Below are positions 29,990 through 38,213 of a stretch of 55,581 nucleotides of DNA, one piece after another (the stretch's first letter is position 1; each line of letters opens with the position of its first letter). A model generated the notes under the pieces. That model saw only the letters and a list, made by a program, of their open reading frames with translations, was not told the DNA's origin and did no database searches. This stretch comes from a virus. The position numbers were made by a program, and so were the translations under genes. The stretch lies in the IMG/VR virus record IMGVR_UViG_3300045242_000134, positions 1 through 55,581 of that record. The stretch is one strand, 5' to 3'.

Positions 29990-30918
29990 TTCGTGTTCAC
30001 AACATTACCCGCAACAATCAAGGTTGCTTTATCCGCAACTCCTTGACCCGATGGAGCGGCATTAGTGCCAAGGTTTAATTCGAAATCGTAGGTGTGTAAC
30101 ACGGGTGCGGAAGCAACACCGCGAGCAAGAACTGCATTCACAGACGCAGCGTTGAGAGCGCAGTTGCTTAAATCTAAAACGCCGCCATCAACGAAATTTG
30201 CTGTTCCGATATTTACCGAAACCAAGGACGTGCTGGAGTCTCCGTCAAGGCTGTGGATCGATGTAAGAGCGGGGAAGGAGATGGATGTAAGAGCGGTGCA
30301 ACTGTTGAATTCAATAGTATTTCCAACTGAAATTAAAGAGGTGAGAGTTACTGAGGTTAAGAATATATCTCCTCCAAAATTTAACAGACCCAACACCGTT
30401 TTTAACGCTGGCAGAGAAAGCGAAGTAATCGCTATGCCACTAGCAACAAAGTCACCAAACTCCCTTATCAAAGTCGGGAGAGAAATAGATACCGCTGGCC
30501 CCGACGTGAAATTGAACGACGCGCTCACCACCGAAGTGAACGCCGAGCAGCTTAATCCGTTACATGCTCTCACTTTGTAATACCAGATGTTCCCTGCCGC
30601 CATTCCGGTCGCATCAGCCTTTTGAGTCAAGCCACCAGCGACGGATGCGAACAGTGCGAACGTGATTCCGTCAGTAGATTTCCAAAGTTCGTTGGTTGTT
30701 CCGGGAGTTGCACCGTTGGTCCATGTCACTATGACGTTCGTTTGATCTGATGCGATGGCAATGTCGGGTGCACTTGGCGCTGATGGCGCAACCACACTCC
30801 CGCCAGCACGTTGATTCCACTGACACATGAGATAACTGCGAACAACCAGCAGTTGCCCTTCTGTGAGGCATCTCAAACAGGAAGTTAATCGTGACAATGT
30901 ATTTGGATCGCAGTTCAC
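29986..30918 (-). CDS. Virion decoration/fibre protein with FN3 and leucine-rich repeats, 310 aa
   Basis: The N-terminus 'CDPNTLSRLTSCLRCLTE' is the module shared with the next two upstream genes. Residues about 45-132 are a fibronectin type III domain ('VIVTWTNGATPGTTNELW' to 'YYKVRACNG'). Residues about 150-285 are irregular leucine-rich repeats of the BspA kind ('ITSLSLPALKTV', 'LTSISFPALTSI'). Exposed FN3 and LRR domains on phage particles commonly bind cell-surface sugars or proteins. It is coupled by ATGA to the gene upstream. Confidence 0.75.
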   Translation of the reverse strand: MNCDPNTLSRLTSCLRCLTEGQLLVVRSYLMCQWNQRAGGSVVAPSAPSAPDIAIASDQTNVIVTWTNGATPGTTNELWKSTDGITFALFASVAGGLTQKADATGMAAGNIWYYKVRACNGLSCSAFTSVVSASFNFTSGPAVSISLPTLIREFGDFVASGIAITSLSLPALKTVLGLLNFGGDIFLTSVTLTSLISVGNTIEFNSCTALTSISFPALTSIHSLDGDSSTSLVSVNIGTANFVDGGVLDLSNCALNAASVNAVLARGVASAPVLHTYDFELNLGTNAAPSGQGVADKATLIVAGNVVNTN

Positions 30919-31910
30919 GCAAAGCCTCCCCCAAGTGCCACGCGCAATGCCTGCACGCGATTGAACAGCGATTGAGTCTGAGCAGCCGTCAACCCATCGT
31001 GCAGCGCCACAAATGAAAACCTTCTATCCGTCCAATCAAAGGGTGTTCCGGCTGCCGAAATTGTCACCCACACCTGTAACGCCTGATTGCAAGTGGCAAC
31101 TGTGCCGCCCAATGGGTTTACGTTCGTAGCACCAATTTGCGCAAATGGATGCGTGGAGTTGGCAAAGAATATCCGCGTGTCGCTGGCGGCGATTCTGCTC
31201 GCTGAATAGAATCCGTTCAGATTTGGTGCAGGCGCTTGAGTCTCGCCATTGAAATCGTTGTTCTCCCAACAATCGTATCGAACCAAATTGTCTGTGAAGT
31301 TCAGGCCGAACTGGAATACTGCTCCACCACCGCCAGTGCCGAATGCGCCAATGTCAAAAACGCCACTAGCTGAAATTCCAGAACAGTAAATAGAAACTCC
31401 GGCGTTTGTGTTGCTCTTGAAACTCACACTCGGTTGGAAGTTTGTAATCATACGGGTTTGAAGCGGTGCGTTGCCCGCCAATCCATTTGCCGTCAAATCT
31501 GTTTCACCGAATGCAACACGCGTCCACAGCCTGCCCTGCGTGGGTGCTCCCTGGGGTCCAACAAGCAATGGCATCGCCGCAAGGTCAAGATTGTCCACAC
31601 CTCCAGCAATTCGCAGGACGCAGTTCACCTCAATCATCTTGCTCCAGATGCCATCAGCACGCATTCCCTTTACGAACAAATCCAAGGCCGTGGTCGTCGT
31701 GGGGTCCAACGGTGGCATCGTGGGCAGTGGACCAGCGCGGAGATTGTTCAGGTCCGTGATGAACTGAGTAACTACCGGGTCTTGAGGCTGAATCCGTGGA
31801 GTCATCACCGCCTGACAGAGCAGGTAGGTGCGGACGACCAACAATTGCGACTCAGTCAGACAACGCAGGCATGACGAAAGCTGACTGAGTGTATTCGGGT
31901 CGCATGTCAT
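30915..31910 (-). CDS. Virion decoration/fibre protein with lectin-like domain, 331 aa
   Basis: It shares the N-terminal 'CDPNTLSQLSSCLRCLTES' module. After a Pro-rich linker the remainder looks like a concanavalin/LamG-type beta sandwich, ending 'FSFVALHDGLTAAQTQSLF', a closing motif common in phage LamG-like proteins. The N-terminal module probably anchors it to the capsid or tail while the lectin domain binds glycans; both are inferred. It is coupled to both neighbours. Confidence 0.75.
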   Translation of the reverse strand: MTCDPNTLSQLSSCLRCLTESQLLVVRTYLLCQAVMTPRIQPQDPVVTQFITDLNNLRAGPLPTMPPLDPTTTTALDLFVKGMRADGIWSKMIEVNCVLRIAGGVDNLDLAAMPLLVGPQGAPTQGRLWTRVAFGETDLTANGLAGNAPLQTRMITNFQPSVSFKSNTNAGVSIYCSGISASGVFDIGAFGTGGGGAVFQFGLNFTDNLVRYDCWENNDFNGETQAPAPNLNGFYSASRIAASDTRIFFANSTHPFAQIGATNVNPLGGTVATCNQALQVWVTISAAGTPFDWTDRRFSFVALHDGLTAAQTQSLFNRVQALRVALGGGFA

Positions 31911-32158
31911 CCACCAAGAGCGGTCACAATATTACAAAGCAGAAGCACCTGCATTGCAGACAGGTTCCCGCCCGTACATTCGAAGCAACGCGCCTCATTT
32001 GCAATGAACCCCGGATCGGTTGAAGCCCCAGGAATCAACGCAGCTCGAATTTGAGCGAGCAGCATCGTCTGCACTGCCATGTGGCCACCGAATGGTATGC
32101 AGGTATCGAAACAAACTGCGGCGTTGGCCAATGTCGTTGGGTCACAAGAAATTGCCAC
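31907..32158 (-). CDS. Small cysteine-rich virion protein, 83 aa
   Basis: 'SCDPTTLANAAVCFDTCIPF' and 'ARCFECTGGNLSAMQVLLLC' are two copies of the cysteine module seen once in each of the two genes downstream. The whole protein is little more than this module, so it may be the minimal particle-binding unit or a capsid decoration. Confidence 0.7.
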   Translation of the reverse strand: MAISCDPTTLANAAVCFDTCIPFGGHMAVQTMLLAQIRAALIPGASTDPGFIANEARCFECTGGNLSAMQVLLLCNIVTALGG

Positions 32159-32455
32159 TTAGTAACCTCCCGCCGAAGTCTCAGACGCCATGCCGTCCAT
32201 TTCGTCCATAGAATCAGCCATGCCAGATTTTTCTTTGTCCTTCTCCTCGCCGGTGGCGTAAGCAATTTCAGCCTCGCCTTCGTGAAGTCGGACTACCTTG
32301 AACACGTACTCCTCACCGACTTTAGGCTCGTGCTTGCCGAACATTGATTTCGGCAATAAAGAAGTTTCTCCCTCTGTGCCCTCCTCTTGCTTTTCAGGCG
32401 GGTCGTCGGATGACTCACCGGGATCGCCGCCGTAATAGTCAGAATCCTCTGCCAT
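32159..32455 (-). CDS. Acidic head-region protein, 98 aa
   Basis: ATG 32455 ('MAEDSDYYGGDPGES') is chosen; upstream codons to 32521 would overlap the capsid leader region. The first half is very acidic. The middle 'KVGEEYVFKVVRLHEGEAEI' looks like a small beta barrel and is common in phage genes next to capsid. A decoration or assembly-helper role is inferred from position. Confidence 0.65.
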   Translation of the reverse strand: MAEDSDYYGGDPGESSDDPPEKQEEGTEGETSLLPKSMFGKHEPKVGEEYVFKVVRLHEGEAEIAYATGEEKDKEKSGMADSMDEMDGMASETSAGGY

Positions 32456-32524
32456 AATCAGTCTTTCGTTAAGAGGTTGCGCCGAAAACCACTCCGGCGC
32501 AACCAATCTGTTTTGGCCCAACGC

Positions 32525-34168
32525 TTAGACTTCGAACGGTAAAGAAAATGACGCGCATGGCCCGGTCAATTGGATCTGCGTTGCGTTCAACACAGTCCAT
32601 GTGCCCGCGACTTCCAGCACGAAGTTCAATTGAGTGACCAACGCCGCCAGTGTGGTTGTTCCAGAAAGCTGACCATGAGAAACGGGTCCGCCTTCGCAAA
32701 TGGCGCTGTTTGCCGCCACTTCGTAATCACCACGCACGGAGTTAAGAACAGGCGCGAAGGTGATGACTGTGTTAATCGGAATCGGGCTGGTGCCGGTGTG
32801 TTCATCCGCGCAACTGGTGTTGGCGCTGTTGTAGGTCTGAACAGGATAGCCGGGATCGGCGTTGCAAGTCTGAATTTCGATAACGCAAGAAGGCTCGCGT
32901 TTGTGCATGATAAGCACGCCAAATTCAGTGTGGTCAGGTGCAATCGCCTGCTTAAAGTCGGCAATGAACTGGCCTTTGTTGCGGCGTTTGTTTTCGATGA
33001 CGCAACCGTTCACATCCGCGCCAAGGTTATCCATGACAAACTGCCACTTGCCACCGAAGTTACGAGCGGCGAACGGCATCTCGGGATTAACCGGCTGCGC
33101 TTCTGATACGAGCACTTCCAACACCTTCGGATGCCAGATGTAAGACCATGTGTATTGAGCGGTATCGAAGTCAGGATTGGGAATCGACTTGAGTCCCGAC
33201 GCACTACCTGCGCCCGATGACGGCACGTTTTTGTACGGCAGCACAATCTGATAACGGAACAGACCATTGACTACGCCCACGAAGTTGAAGCGCAATCCCA
33301 TCTGGTCAACGCGCACTGAGTAGTCACCAAGTTGGCCCATGAATCCGTACTGCCAGTATTTGCTGGCTGCATCCCACTGCTCAAAGCGCCAATTGCCGGA
33401 TACCGATGGAACTCCACCAACACCCTGTTGACCACCAAGCCGGTCAAGTTCCCATTTGGTTTCGTTATCGGTGACAAGCTGAATCATCGGCGGATGTTTC
33501 TCGCCGTAGGGGTTCTTGCCGCCATAACCAACACGCAGCAGTGGATCAACCAACCGCTGCAACATCTGCGGGGTCAGCTTGAACACGCTGGTGTTTGGAA
33601 CATTGGTGTCGATGTAGATTTCTTCGTCGCCAGCGCCAGCAATCACGAAGTTGAAAGTGAAGTTGGACAACGGCCCACCAAAGTTACGGTTGGCAATAAA
33701 CTTATTGTCAACGTATTGAGCAGCGCGTTTGCGGAGGAAGTTGTCCTGAATAAAGACCGTCGCCGGTTTCAAAATGTCGCTGATGATGTAGCTCCACTGC
33801 TTCTTGGCGTGGGTAATGTGCATCTCCTGGTCGAAGCACAACAGGTCAGACTGCCAGCTTTGTTCCTCCAGAAATTCAGTGATCCGCGTGCTTCCCCAAC
33901 CAATGCGATGTTCATTCTTATCGCAGGGCGTCCCCAAACAGTTGCCGCTGTTGGTCGCAATCCACGTCTTGGTGGTATTGGGATAGACGTTATTGAATCG
34001 GTCGCGGGTGTGCTGCGTGCCACTCCATGCCTCCCACGTTCCGCTGGTGACATGCGGTATCCATCCGGCGTAAACCGGGCGAATATCTTCGATGATGTAT
34101 TTGTCGAAAACCGGCTGTTGATCGACCAAAAATTGTGTGAACTGACTACAACTTAAAATTCTTGCCAT
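32525..34168 (-). CDS. Probable major capsid protein, 547 aa
   Basis: The gene lies downstream of a scaffold-like gene, has a long structured leader, and its product has the length and globular composition of a HK97-fold coat with an extra domain. Motif-like parts are 'FDKYIIEDIRPVYAGWIPHV' near the N-terminus and 'FVMDNLGADVNGCVIENKRR' near residue 375. The last 130 aa are cysteine- and beta-rich and could be an accessory domain on the outer surface. I do not have a family name. The call rests on order (portal, ATP-grasp, scaffold, GroES, this gene) and size. Confidence 0.65.
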   Translation of the reverse strand: MARILSCSQFTQFLVDQQPVFDKYIIEDIRPVYAGWIPHVTSGTWEAWSGTQHTRDRFNNVYPNTTKTWIATNSGNCLGTPCDKNEHRIGWGSTRITEFLEEQSWQSDLLCFDQEMHITHAKKQWSYIISDILKPATVFIQDNFLRKRAAQYVDNKFIANRNFGGPLSNFTFNFVIAGAGDEEIYIDTNVPNTSVFKLTPQMLQRLVDPLLRVGYGGKNPYGEKHPPMIQLVTDNETKWELDRLGGQQGVGGVPSVSGNWRFEQWDAASKYWQYGFMGQLGDYSVRVDQMGLRFNFVGVVNGLFRYQIVLPYKNVPSSGAGSASGLKSIPNPDFDTAQYTWSYIWHPKVLEVLVSEAQPVNPEMPFAARNFGGKWQFVMDNLGADVNGCVIENKRRNKGQFIADFKQAIAPDHTEFGVLIMHKREPSCVIEIQTCNADPGYPVQTYNSANTSCADEHTGTSPIPINTVITFAPVLNSVRGDYEVAANSAICEGGPVSHGQLSGTTTLAALVTQLNFVLEVAGTWTVLNATQIQLTGPCASFSLPFEV

Positions 34169-34380
34169 ACTCGCTAAAAGTTTTGCGTTTACCGCTATGC
34201 TCCTGAACGCATCAAATGCGCAGAAGGCTTACGCTACTCTTAGGAGTGCCTCCCCTAACTCTGGTCTTTCGACCGGCTAACGCTCGTGCCTACACGTAAT
34301 TGAAAGGCCGATTCCAATGTGACCATTGGCAGTCTCGGTTGCCTACCCGAGCTATGGCAATTGAAGCACTAACAGAAATA
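34169..34380 (-). ncRNA. Hairpin-rich 5' leader of the capsid gene
   Basis: Read on the minus strand, the 212-nt leader holds CTCGG/CCGAG (34334-34351), CCAATG-GTCA-CATTGG (34314-34329), CGTG-TAGG-CACG (near 34285-34296), the GNRA hairpin GGTC-GAAA-GACC (34263-34274), TTAGG/CCTAA (34240-34258), CGCAT-TTG-ATGCG (34208-34220) and a stem near the ATG. No frame is protein-like. Possible roles are mRNA stability, translational control by coat protein, or a packaged RNA. Confidence 0.6.
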
Positions 34381-34400
34381 AGAAATCCGTCAAGAGGAAA

Positions 34401-34459
34401 GTGCAGGTCTGGGATTTGAACCCATCCAAGGGCACCTGCTGGACCTTTCGCTTCATGCA
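34401..34459 (-). ncRNA. Truncated tRNA-like element, no D-arm
   Basis: The minus strand reads GTGCATG at the 5' end and CCTGCAC at the 3' end (6 of 7 pairs), with an intact T-arm TGGG-TTCAAAT-CCCA. Only 28 nt lie between, room for one arm (AAGG/CCTT) but not for both D and anticodon arms. No CCA is encoded (TTT follows). It could be a degenerate tRNA or a processing signal. Confidence 0.45.
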
Positions 34460-34465
34460 CGAAGA

Positions 34466-34608
34466 TGGCAGGCGAGGCAGGAATCGAACCTGCGGTGATT
34501 GCGGCGTCCGTTCGGCGGGCCTATCGCATAGGGGATTACCCGTTTCGTTTGCCCCGCCGCGTCGGAAAACGCTGTCTAACGCTGAGTCCACCATTTCTCT
34601 ACTCGCCT
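34466..34608 (-). ncRNA. Expanded tRNA-like element, 143 nt with encoded CCA
   Basis: Acceptor AGGCGAG/CTCGCCT pairs perfectly. D-arm GAG-(AAATGGTGGA)-CTC, T-arm GCAGG-TTCGATT-CCTGC and terminal GCCA are all canonical. Between D- and T-arms there are 89 nt instead of about 22-40. These can form GCGT/ACGC, GGCGGG/CCCGCC and CCTAT-GCG-ATAGG but no clear 7-nt anticodon loop. It may be an intron-bearing tRNA, an extreme variable-arm tRNA or a tmRNA-like RNA. It lies 6 nt before the truncated element on the same strand. Confidence 0.6.
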
Positions 34609-34614
34609 TATAAA

Positions 34615-34938
34615 TTATCCCAACACGCACACTATCTCATCGTAATTCACAATGCGATAGTCGCCACTGCCCACCTTAACCTCGCTGCCAGTGTAACGAT
34701 GGGCAATGACCCGCTGCCCAATCTTCACCTCAGATTCGATCTCAGTGCCGTCTTTAGCCACACGACGACCAAGAGCCAATACGATAGCCTCCTGAGACTT
34801 TTCCTGTGACGATTCGGGAATAACCAGCACGCTTTTAATCTCAGTGCGTTCAGGGTCAACGGTCTTCACCAAGACTTTATTGGTCAATGGGCGTGTGATG
34901 CGGGCTTTCAATTTGACGTTGCCTCGGTTGAACCACAT
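34615..34938 (-). CDS. GroES/Cpn10-like co-chaperonin, 107 aa
   Basis: 'RPLTNKVLVKTVDPERTEIK' then 'VLVIPESSQEKSQEAIVLAL', 'VKIGQRVIAHRYTGSEVKVG' and 'DYRIVNYDEIVCVLG' follow the GroES pattern (P..D.VLVK, IP..A.EK...G.V.AVG, VK.GD.V....Y.G.EV...DEE..I....DILA). It would cap the host GroEL to help fold the capsid protein, as T4 gp31 does. Position directly before the capsid leader supports that. ATG 34938 is chosen; the first 10 residues are not GroES-like. Confidence 0.85.
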   Translation of the reverse strand: MWFNRGNVKLKARITRPLTNKVLVKTVDPERTEIKSVLVIPESSQEKSQEAIVLALGRRVAKDGTEIESEVKIGQRVIAHRYTGSEVKVGSGDYRIVNYDEIVCVLG

Positions 34939-35768
34939 TGAGACGCAACAACGCTCTGCTGGTCGCATTCGGAATGGAATGTATCCTTCTCGCTTCTAAA
35001 CCAGCGTGGGCCAGTGCCGTGCCATGAGTTGGTTACTGGTGAGTATCCCCATTTGAATCGACCGCCGCATTTAGAGCAACGCGAGAAAGCCCACCGCTTG
35101 AAATCCTGCAATGGATGACATTGAAATTTCCAGTGCCAGAAATGCCACCTTGGGTGTTTCCACCAAGGACGTTTCAAATCCAACAACCCGCGAGCAACAC
35201 CGCACAGGATTCCATGGAAATGGTCACGGCGATGCTCCTCTGAGTCTTTTTCGAAGTTGGTGTGATACCCCGGGAGAAAACAGAAAACATCACCAGCATG
35301 GCCCCCCGTGCGGATGTGCATAGATTCGGCGGCGTATCTTGAAACTTCATCAAGTGACAATCTGAGTTTCAGCACTCGACACACCAGTAAGACCAATCCT
35401 CGGTAAAGAAACTCAGCTTCGGCTATGCTTCTATCCCATTTTTTACCAAGGCAAATCAGGAAGTGCGGATCGTGCCCCTCGGACCATGCGGTGTTGCGCA
35501 AAATCTCGCGTTGTTTTTTGGTTATCTTTGGATAGCCCCACCCACAAGAATCATCCGTGCCGTCTTTTTCGGGGTCAACATGCCAAATGGTGATAAACGT
35601 GTTACGATACCCGTCTTCCCAAAATGAATCGCGATCTATAATGCCCGATTCTGTCATTCGCTTGAATGCCCACCTTCTGTCACCGCTATCTCGAAACTTC
35701 TTTGGCCAAGGTTTGTGTTTCCACCATGGATACTTAATTTCGTGAGCTACTGTTTGGGGGTCGTGCAT
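34908..35768 (-). CDS. Conserved hypothetical phage protein, 286 aa
   Basis: The N-terminal part 'HEIKYPWWKHKPWPKKFRD' and 'FITIWHVDPEKDGTDDSCGW' is a pattern I recall from uncharacterised proteins of environmental phages ('W.KHKP.PK.FR...R.WA.K', 'TFIT.WH.DPE.DG.DDSC.W'). Histidines and tryptophans are abundant. CSKCGG and nearby Cys may bind zinc. The 3' end overlaps the GroES start. Role unknown. Confidence 0.75.
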   Translation of the reverse strand: MHDPQTVAHEIKYPWWKHKPWPKKFRDSGDRRWAFKRMTESGIIDRDSFWEDGYRNTFITIWHVDPEKDGTDDSCGWGYPKITKKQREILRNTAWSEGHDPHFLICLGKKWDRSIAEAEFLYRGLVLLVCRVLKLRLSLDEVSRYAAESMHIRTGGHAGDVFCFLPGYHTNFEKDSEEHRRDHFHGILCGVARGLLDLKRPWWKHPRWHFWHWKFQCHPLQDFKRWAFSRCSKCGGRFKWGYSPVTNSWHGTGPRWFRSEKDTFHSECDQQSVVASQCGSTEATSN

Positions 35769-35771
35769 AAA

Positions 35772-37034
35772 TTATCTCCTGCTCTCCACAGCCATGTCAT
35801 CCAATATTTGGTCTGGGGTTTTCTCTGATGGAACTGGCGTGCGTCCACGACCGTCGCCATTACCCGGTACACTTATTTCAAAATCAGCCAGCCTCGCCTT
35901 AAGCTCTTTGATTTCTTTGTTAGCCAGCGACAGGCGATGAGCAACTCGCGGGAAGGCAATCGCACCATTACGCACTTGAGCGACAGCCCGAGAGTATTCT
36001 TCGTGTGTCCATTGTGCCTGACCGTCCTTTAATGGAACGCCGCCCCTCAATACCCTCTCAAGTGTCTCGCGTCCTGTTTCGAGAAGCTCATTGCCCTTGG
36101 GGTCCGCGTCATCGGGCTTGAAAAACTTCGGATACTTTTCGACAGCAGCAGTCATCTCACGGTCAATCATTGAACTGGCGTCCTTATGCCATTTCTCTTG
36201 CTGCTCACGCATCTGCTTCTCACGTTCAGCGCCTTTCTCACGATATTCTTTGATTGCACTGGACGCCTGATTGTTTAGCTCATTCGCCCGTTCGCGGTGA
36301 TAGAGGACCATCGGCGCTTTGTTGCCGAACATCTCAACCGCTTTTTCAGCAGCAACATCGTCATCGGTAATCGCCATCAGCGCGTCAAAGTCTTCGGCGG
36401 TTCCTTTTCGGGTTTGCTGCAACACCGCGCCTTCGTCGTTTTTGCGTTCGACAACTTTGAGAGCAGCCGCTTTAGAGCGTCCAGCAAGGTACGCAGTCTC
36501 GAAAGGCTTTTGATACTTCTCTTTGTACTCCTGAGACTTTTCGTATTGAGTGAACTTAAGTTCAGTTTCGTATTCAGCAACCTTTTTACTGTGCTCCTCA
36601 AGGCGCTTCTCGTAGTCAGCAACCTTTTGATCATAGGTCTTCTTCTCCGGCCATTCCTGTGGGGCTTTGGATTTGGCTTCATAATCAGCCATCTTTTTTT
36701 CCAACTCAGCAACACGGGATTTGGACGCATGATAGTGCTTGGCCAGTTCGCCAGCCTTCATCTTGCTTGGGTCAATGTCCTTCGGCGGTTCAGCGGGCTT
36801 CTCGGGCGGCTTTACAAAGCGCCCCTTATCGTCTTTGGGACGCGCAGGCGCAGCGGCAGTTGCCGCAGGTGCCGCTGGAGCATCATCGTCGCTTCCAAGG
36901 GCATCCAGAGCATCCCATGCCCCATTACCAGCAGTAGGCGAGCTTGGTGTAGGCGCTGACGATGCTGGCGCTGGTGCAGGAGTTGAAGGCGCTGCGGGCG
37001 CGGCGGGAGGGGTTATTGCGGGTGCATCTGCCAT
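35772..37034 (-). CDS. Scaffolding-like protein, 420 aa
   Basis: The first 85 residues are low-complexity Ala/Pro. The rest is a highly charged coiled coil with long Lys/Glu heptads (residues about 100-330), and the C-terminus is basic and helical. Charge, length, Ala/Pro start and position between portal and capsid match phage scaffold proteins, which form the inner core of the procapsid and then leave. No protease motif is seen. Confidence 0.8.
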   Translation of the reverse strand: MADAPAITPPAAPAAPSTPAPAPASSAPTPSSPTAGNGAWDALDALGSDDDAPAAPAATAAAPARPKDDKGRFVKPPEKPAEPPKDIDPSKMKAGELAKHYHASKSRVAELEKKMADYEAKSKAPQEWPEKKTYDQKVADYEKRLEEHSKKVAEYETELKFTQYEKSQEYKEKYQKPFETAYLAGRSKAAALKVVERKNDEGAVLQQTRKGTAEDFDALMAITDDDVAAEKAVEMFGNKAPMVLYHRERANELNNQASSAIKEYREKGAEREKQMREQQEKWHKDASSMIDREMTAAVEKYPKFFKPDDADPKGNELLETGRETLERVLRGGVPLKDGQAQWTHEEYSRAVAQVRNGAIAFPRVAHRLSLANKEIKELKARLADFEISVPGNGDGRGRTPVPSEKTPDQILDDMAVESRR

Positions 37035-37035
37035 A

Positions 37036-37314
37036 TCAAACGGAGTGATCTAAATTGCCAGTATCTTTGCGCTTCGGAAGGTCTTCAATCGGCGTCGTAA
37101 GATTGAGCAAACTATAAGCAAATATGCGTGCGCCTTGCATCCTGAAATCGTTTGCTGCTGCGCTATCGGCAGAATCCGAAGGCGCCATGGAGTATTGCAT
37201 TTGCAACATCGCGGCACCAATAGCCACTGTCATCATTTCAGACGACGCGACATTTGCCCACAACTTGGATTGAGGGCTGTCGATGAACGCCTGTTTGGGA
37301 TTGATTTCGATCAT
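37036..37314 (-). CDS. Small head-region protein, 92 aa
   Basis: ATG 37314 ('MIEINPKQAFIDSPQSKLWA') is in the ATGA overlap. A helical middle with Met-rich patch ('SSEMMTVAIGAAMLQMQYSM') suggests packing against the scaffold or portal. No family name. Confidence 0.65.
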   Translation of the reverse strand: MIEINPKQAFIDSPQSKLWANVASSEMMTVAIGAAMLQMQYSMAPSDSADSAAANDFRMQGARIFAYSLLNLTTPIEDLPKRKDTGNLDHSV

Positions 37315-37631
37315 GCTGGTTCGTAAGTCGCTTCGAAAATATCTGGCTTGCAGGGGTAGTTCTCCCCTTTGATTCCAGTAATAATCCAATCACCGGGACA
37401 AACAATGTAACCGCCTTCAAGGGTATCTATCCATCCGTGGACGTGCATTATTTGTTGGCAGTGTTTGCAAACGTCGCTTCCGTCTCCGGCAGGTGTTCGA
37501 TAGTAACGAACAATTTGGCCTTCCCACTCATTGGCCTTAACCTCATCTTTGGCATAGTCATTTGGATGATCTCCGTTTTTAAACCACTGCGTTGCGTCAA
37601 TCACTACCGGCTTCTTTCTAAACTTTGGCAT
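37311..37631 (-). CDS. Conserved phage protein (RKKPVVI...GDWIITG.KGE.YPCKPDIF), 106 aa
   Basis: 'MPKFRKKPVVIDATQWFKNG' at the start and 'GDWIITGIKGENYPCKPDIF' at the end are the fixed ends of a very common phage family of unknown function. CKHCQQIMHVHGW may bind zinc. It is coupled to the previous gene. Confidence 0.85.
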   Translation of the reverse strand: MPKFRKKPVVIDATQWFKNGDHPNDYAKDEVKANEWEGQIVRYYRTPAGDGSDVCKHCQQIMHVHGWIDTLEGGYIVCPGDWIITGIKGENYPCKPDIFEATYEPA

Positions 37632-37632
37632 A

Positions 37633-37983
37633 TCATTTCACTTCCGCCAGTTCTGGTGCCTCGCCAATCAGTTCGGCAATGGACTTAGGGGCTTCGCCGG
37701 GAGTAGGCGGTGGCCATGTGGCTGGTAATTGCGGTGGAATATCGCGCTCCACCTTGCCCACACCGCTCGTAAGCGTCTTCGGCTCTTGAGCGCGGCTACG
37801 CATCACAGCGTCCGCGCAACGCACAGAATTGTCAGCAATCATATCCCACTTTCCAAAGTCTCCTTTTTCAATTGCCTGTTTCAGCAACTCGCGCAGTGCA
37901 ATACCAATGAAAGCATCACGGGCGTTGGTGTCGGAGAGTGAGGGCTTTGCTGGTGCGAGTTTGATTTCAGGTTTTTCAGGCAT
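37633..37983 (-). CDS. Small protein, 116 aa, unknown
   Basis: ATG 37983 lies 2 nt after the upstream stop; ATG 37992 is an alternative. Proline-rich C-terminus and a central helix ('RDAFIGIALRELLKQAIEKG'). No motif recognised. Confidence 0.6.
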   Translation of the reverse strand: MPEKPEIKLAPAKPSLSDTNARDAFIGIALRELLKQAIEKGDFGKWDMIADNSVRCADAVMRSRAQEPKTLTSGVGKVERDIPPQLPATWPPPTPGEAPKSIAELIGEAPELAEVK

Positions 37984-37985
37984 AG

Positions 37986-38213
37986 TTACCATCCAAGGAG
38001 TTTCGACCAATAATCAAATTGTTTTTGAAAATCTGGATTTGAGTTTCTCACTTTTTGAAGTTTATAATTCAACTCACGCCAGGCGATTTGAATCTCAGAG
38101 TAGTAATTAGAAGTTTGGATAGCGCGAGTAAATACGTGCCAATGCCACACAGGGTCGTACCTTAAAGGTTCGCCGCTTGGTAGATTGAGAAGCCATTTCA
38201 ATTTCCTGTTCAT
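37986..38213 (-). CDS. Small protein, 75 aa, unknown
   Basis: The ATG overlaps the upstream stop (TGATG). The sequence is aromatic and basic ('DPVWHWHVFTRAIQTSNYYS'). No family recognised. Confidence 0.6.
   Translation of the reverse strand: MNRKLKWLLNLPSGEPLRYDPVWHWHVFTRAIQTSNYYSEIQIAWRELNYKLQKVRNSNPDFQKQFDYWSKLLGW

Noticed and set aside
34466-34608. Call of a standard tRNA
   Set aside because: The acceptor, D- and T-arms are canonical, but I could not find a 5-bp anticodon stem with a 7-nt loop, so no amino acid was assigned.
34466-34608. Call of a tmRNA, because GCAAACGAAAC in the insert resembles the start of a tag-coding region
   Set aside because: The element is far too short (143 nt), and the would-be tag frame has no stop or Ala-Ala end in the right place.
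34352-34630. Open frame of 92 codons over the tRNA-like elements
   Set aside because: It covers both T-arms and the CCA end; tRNA genes commonly give such spurious frames.
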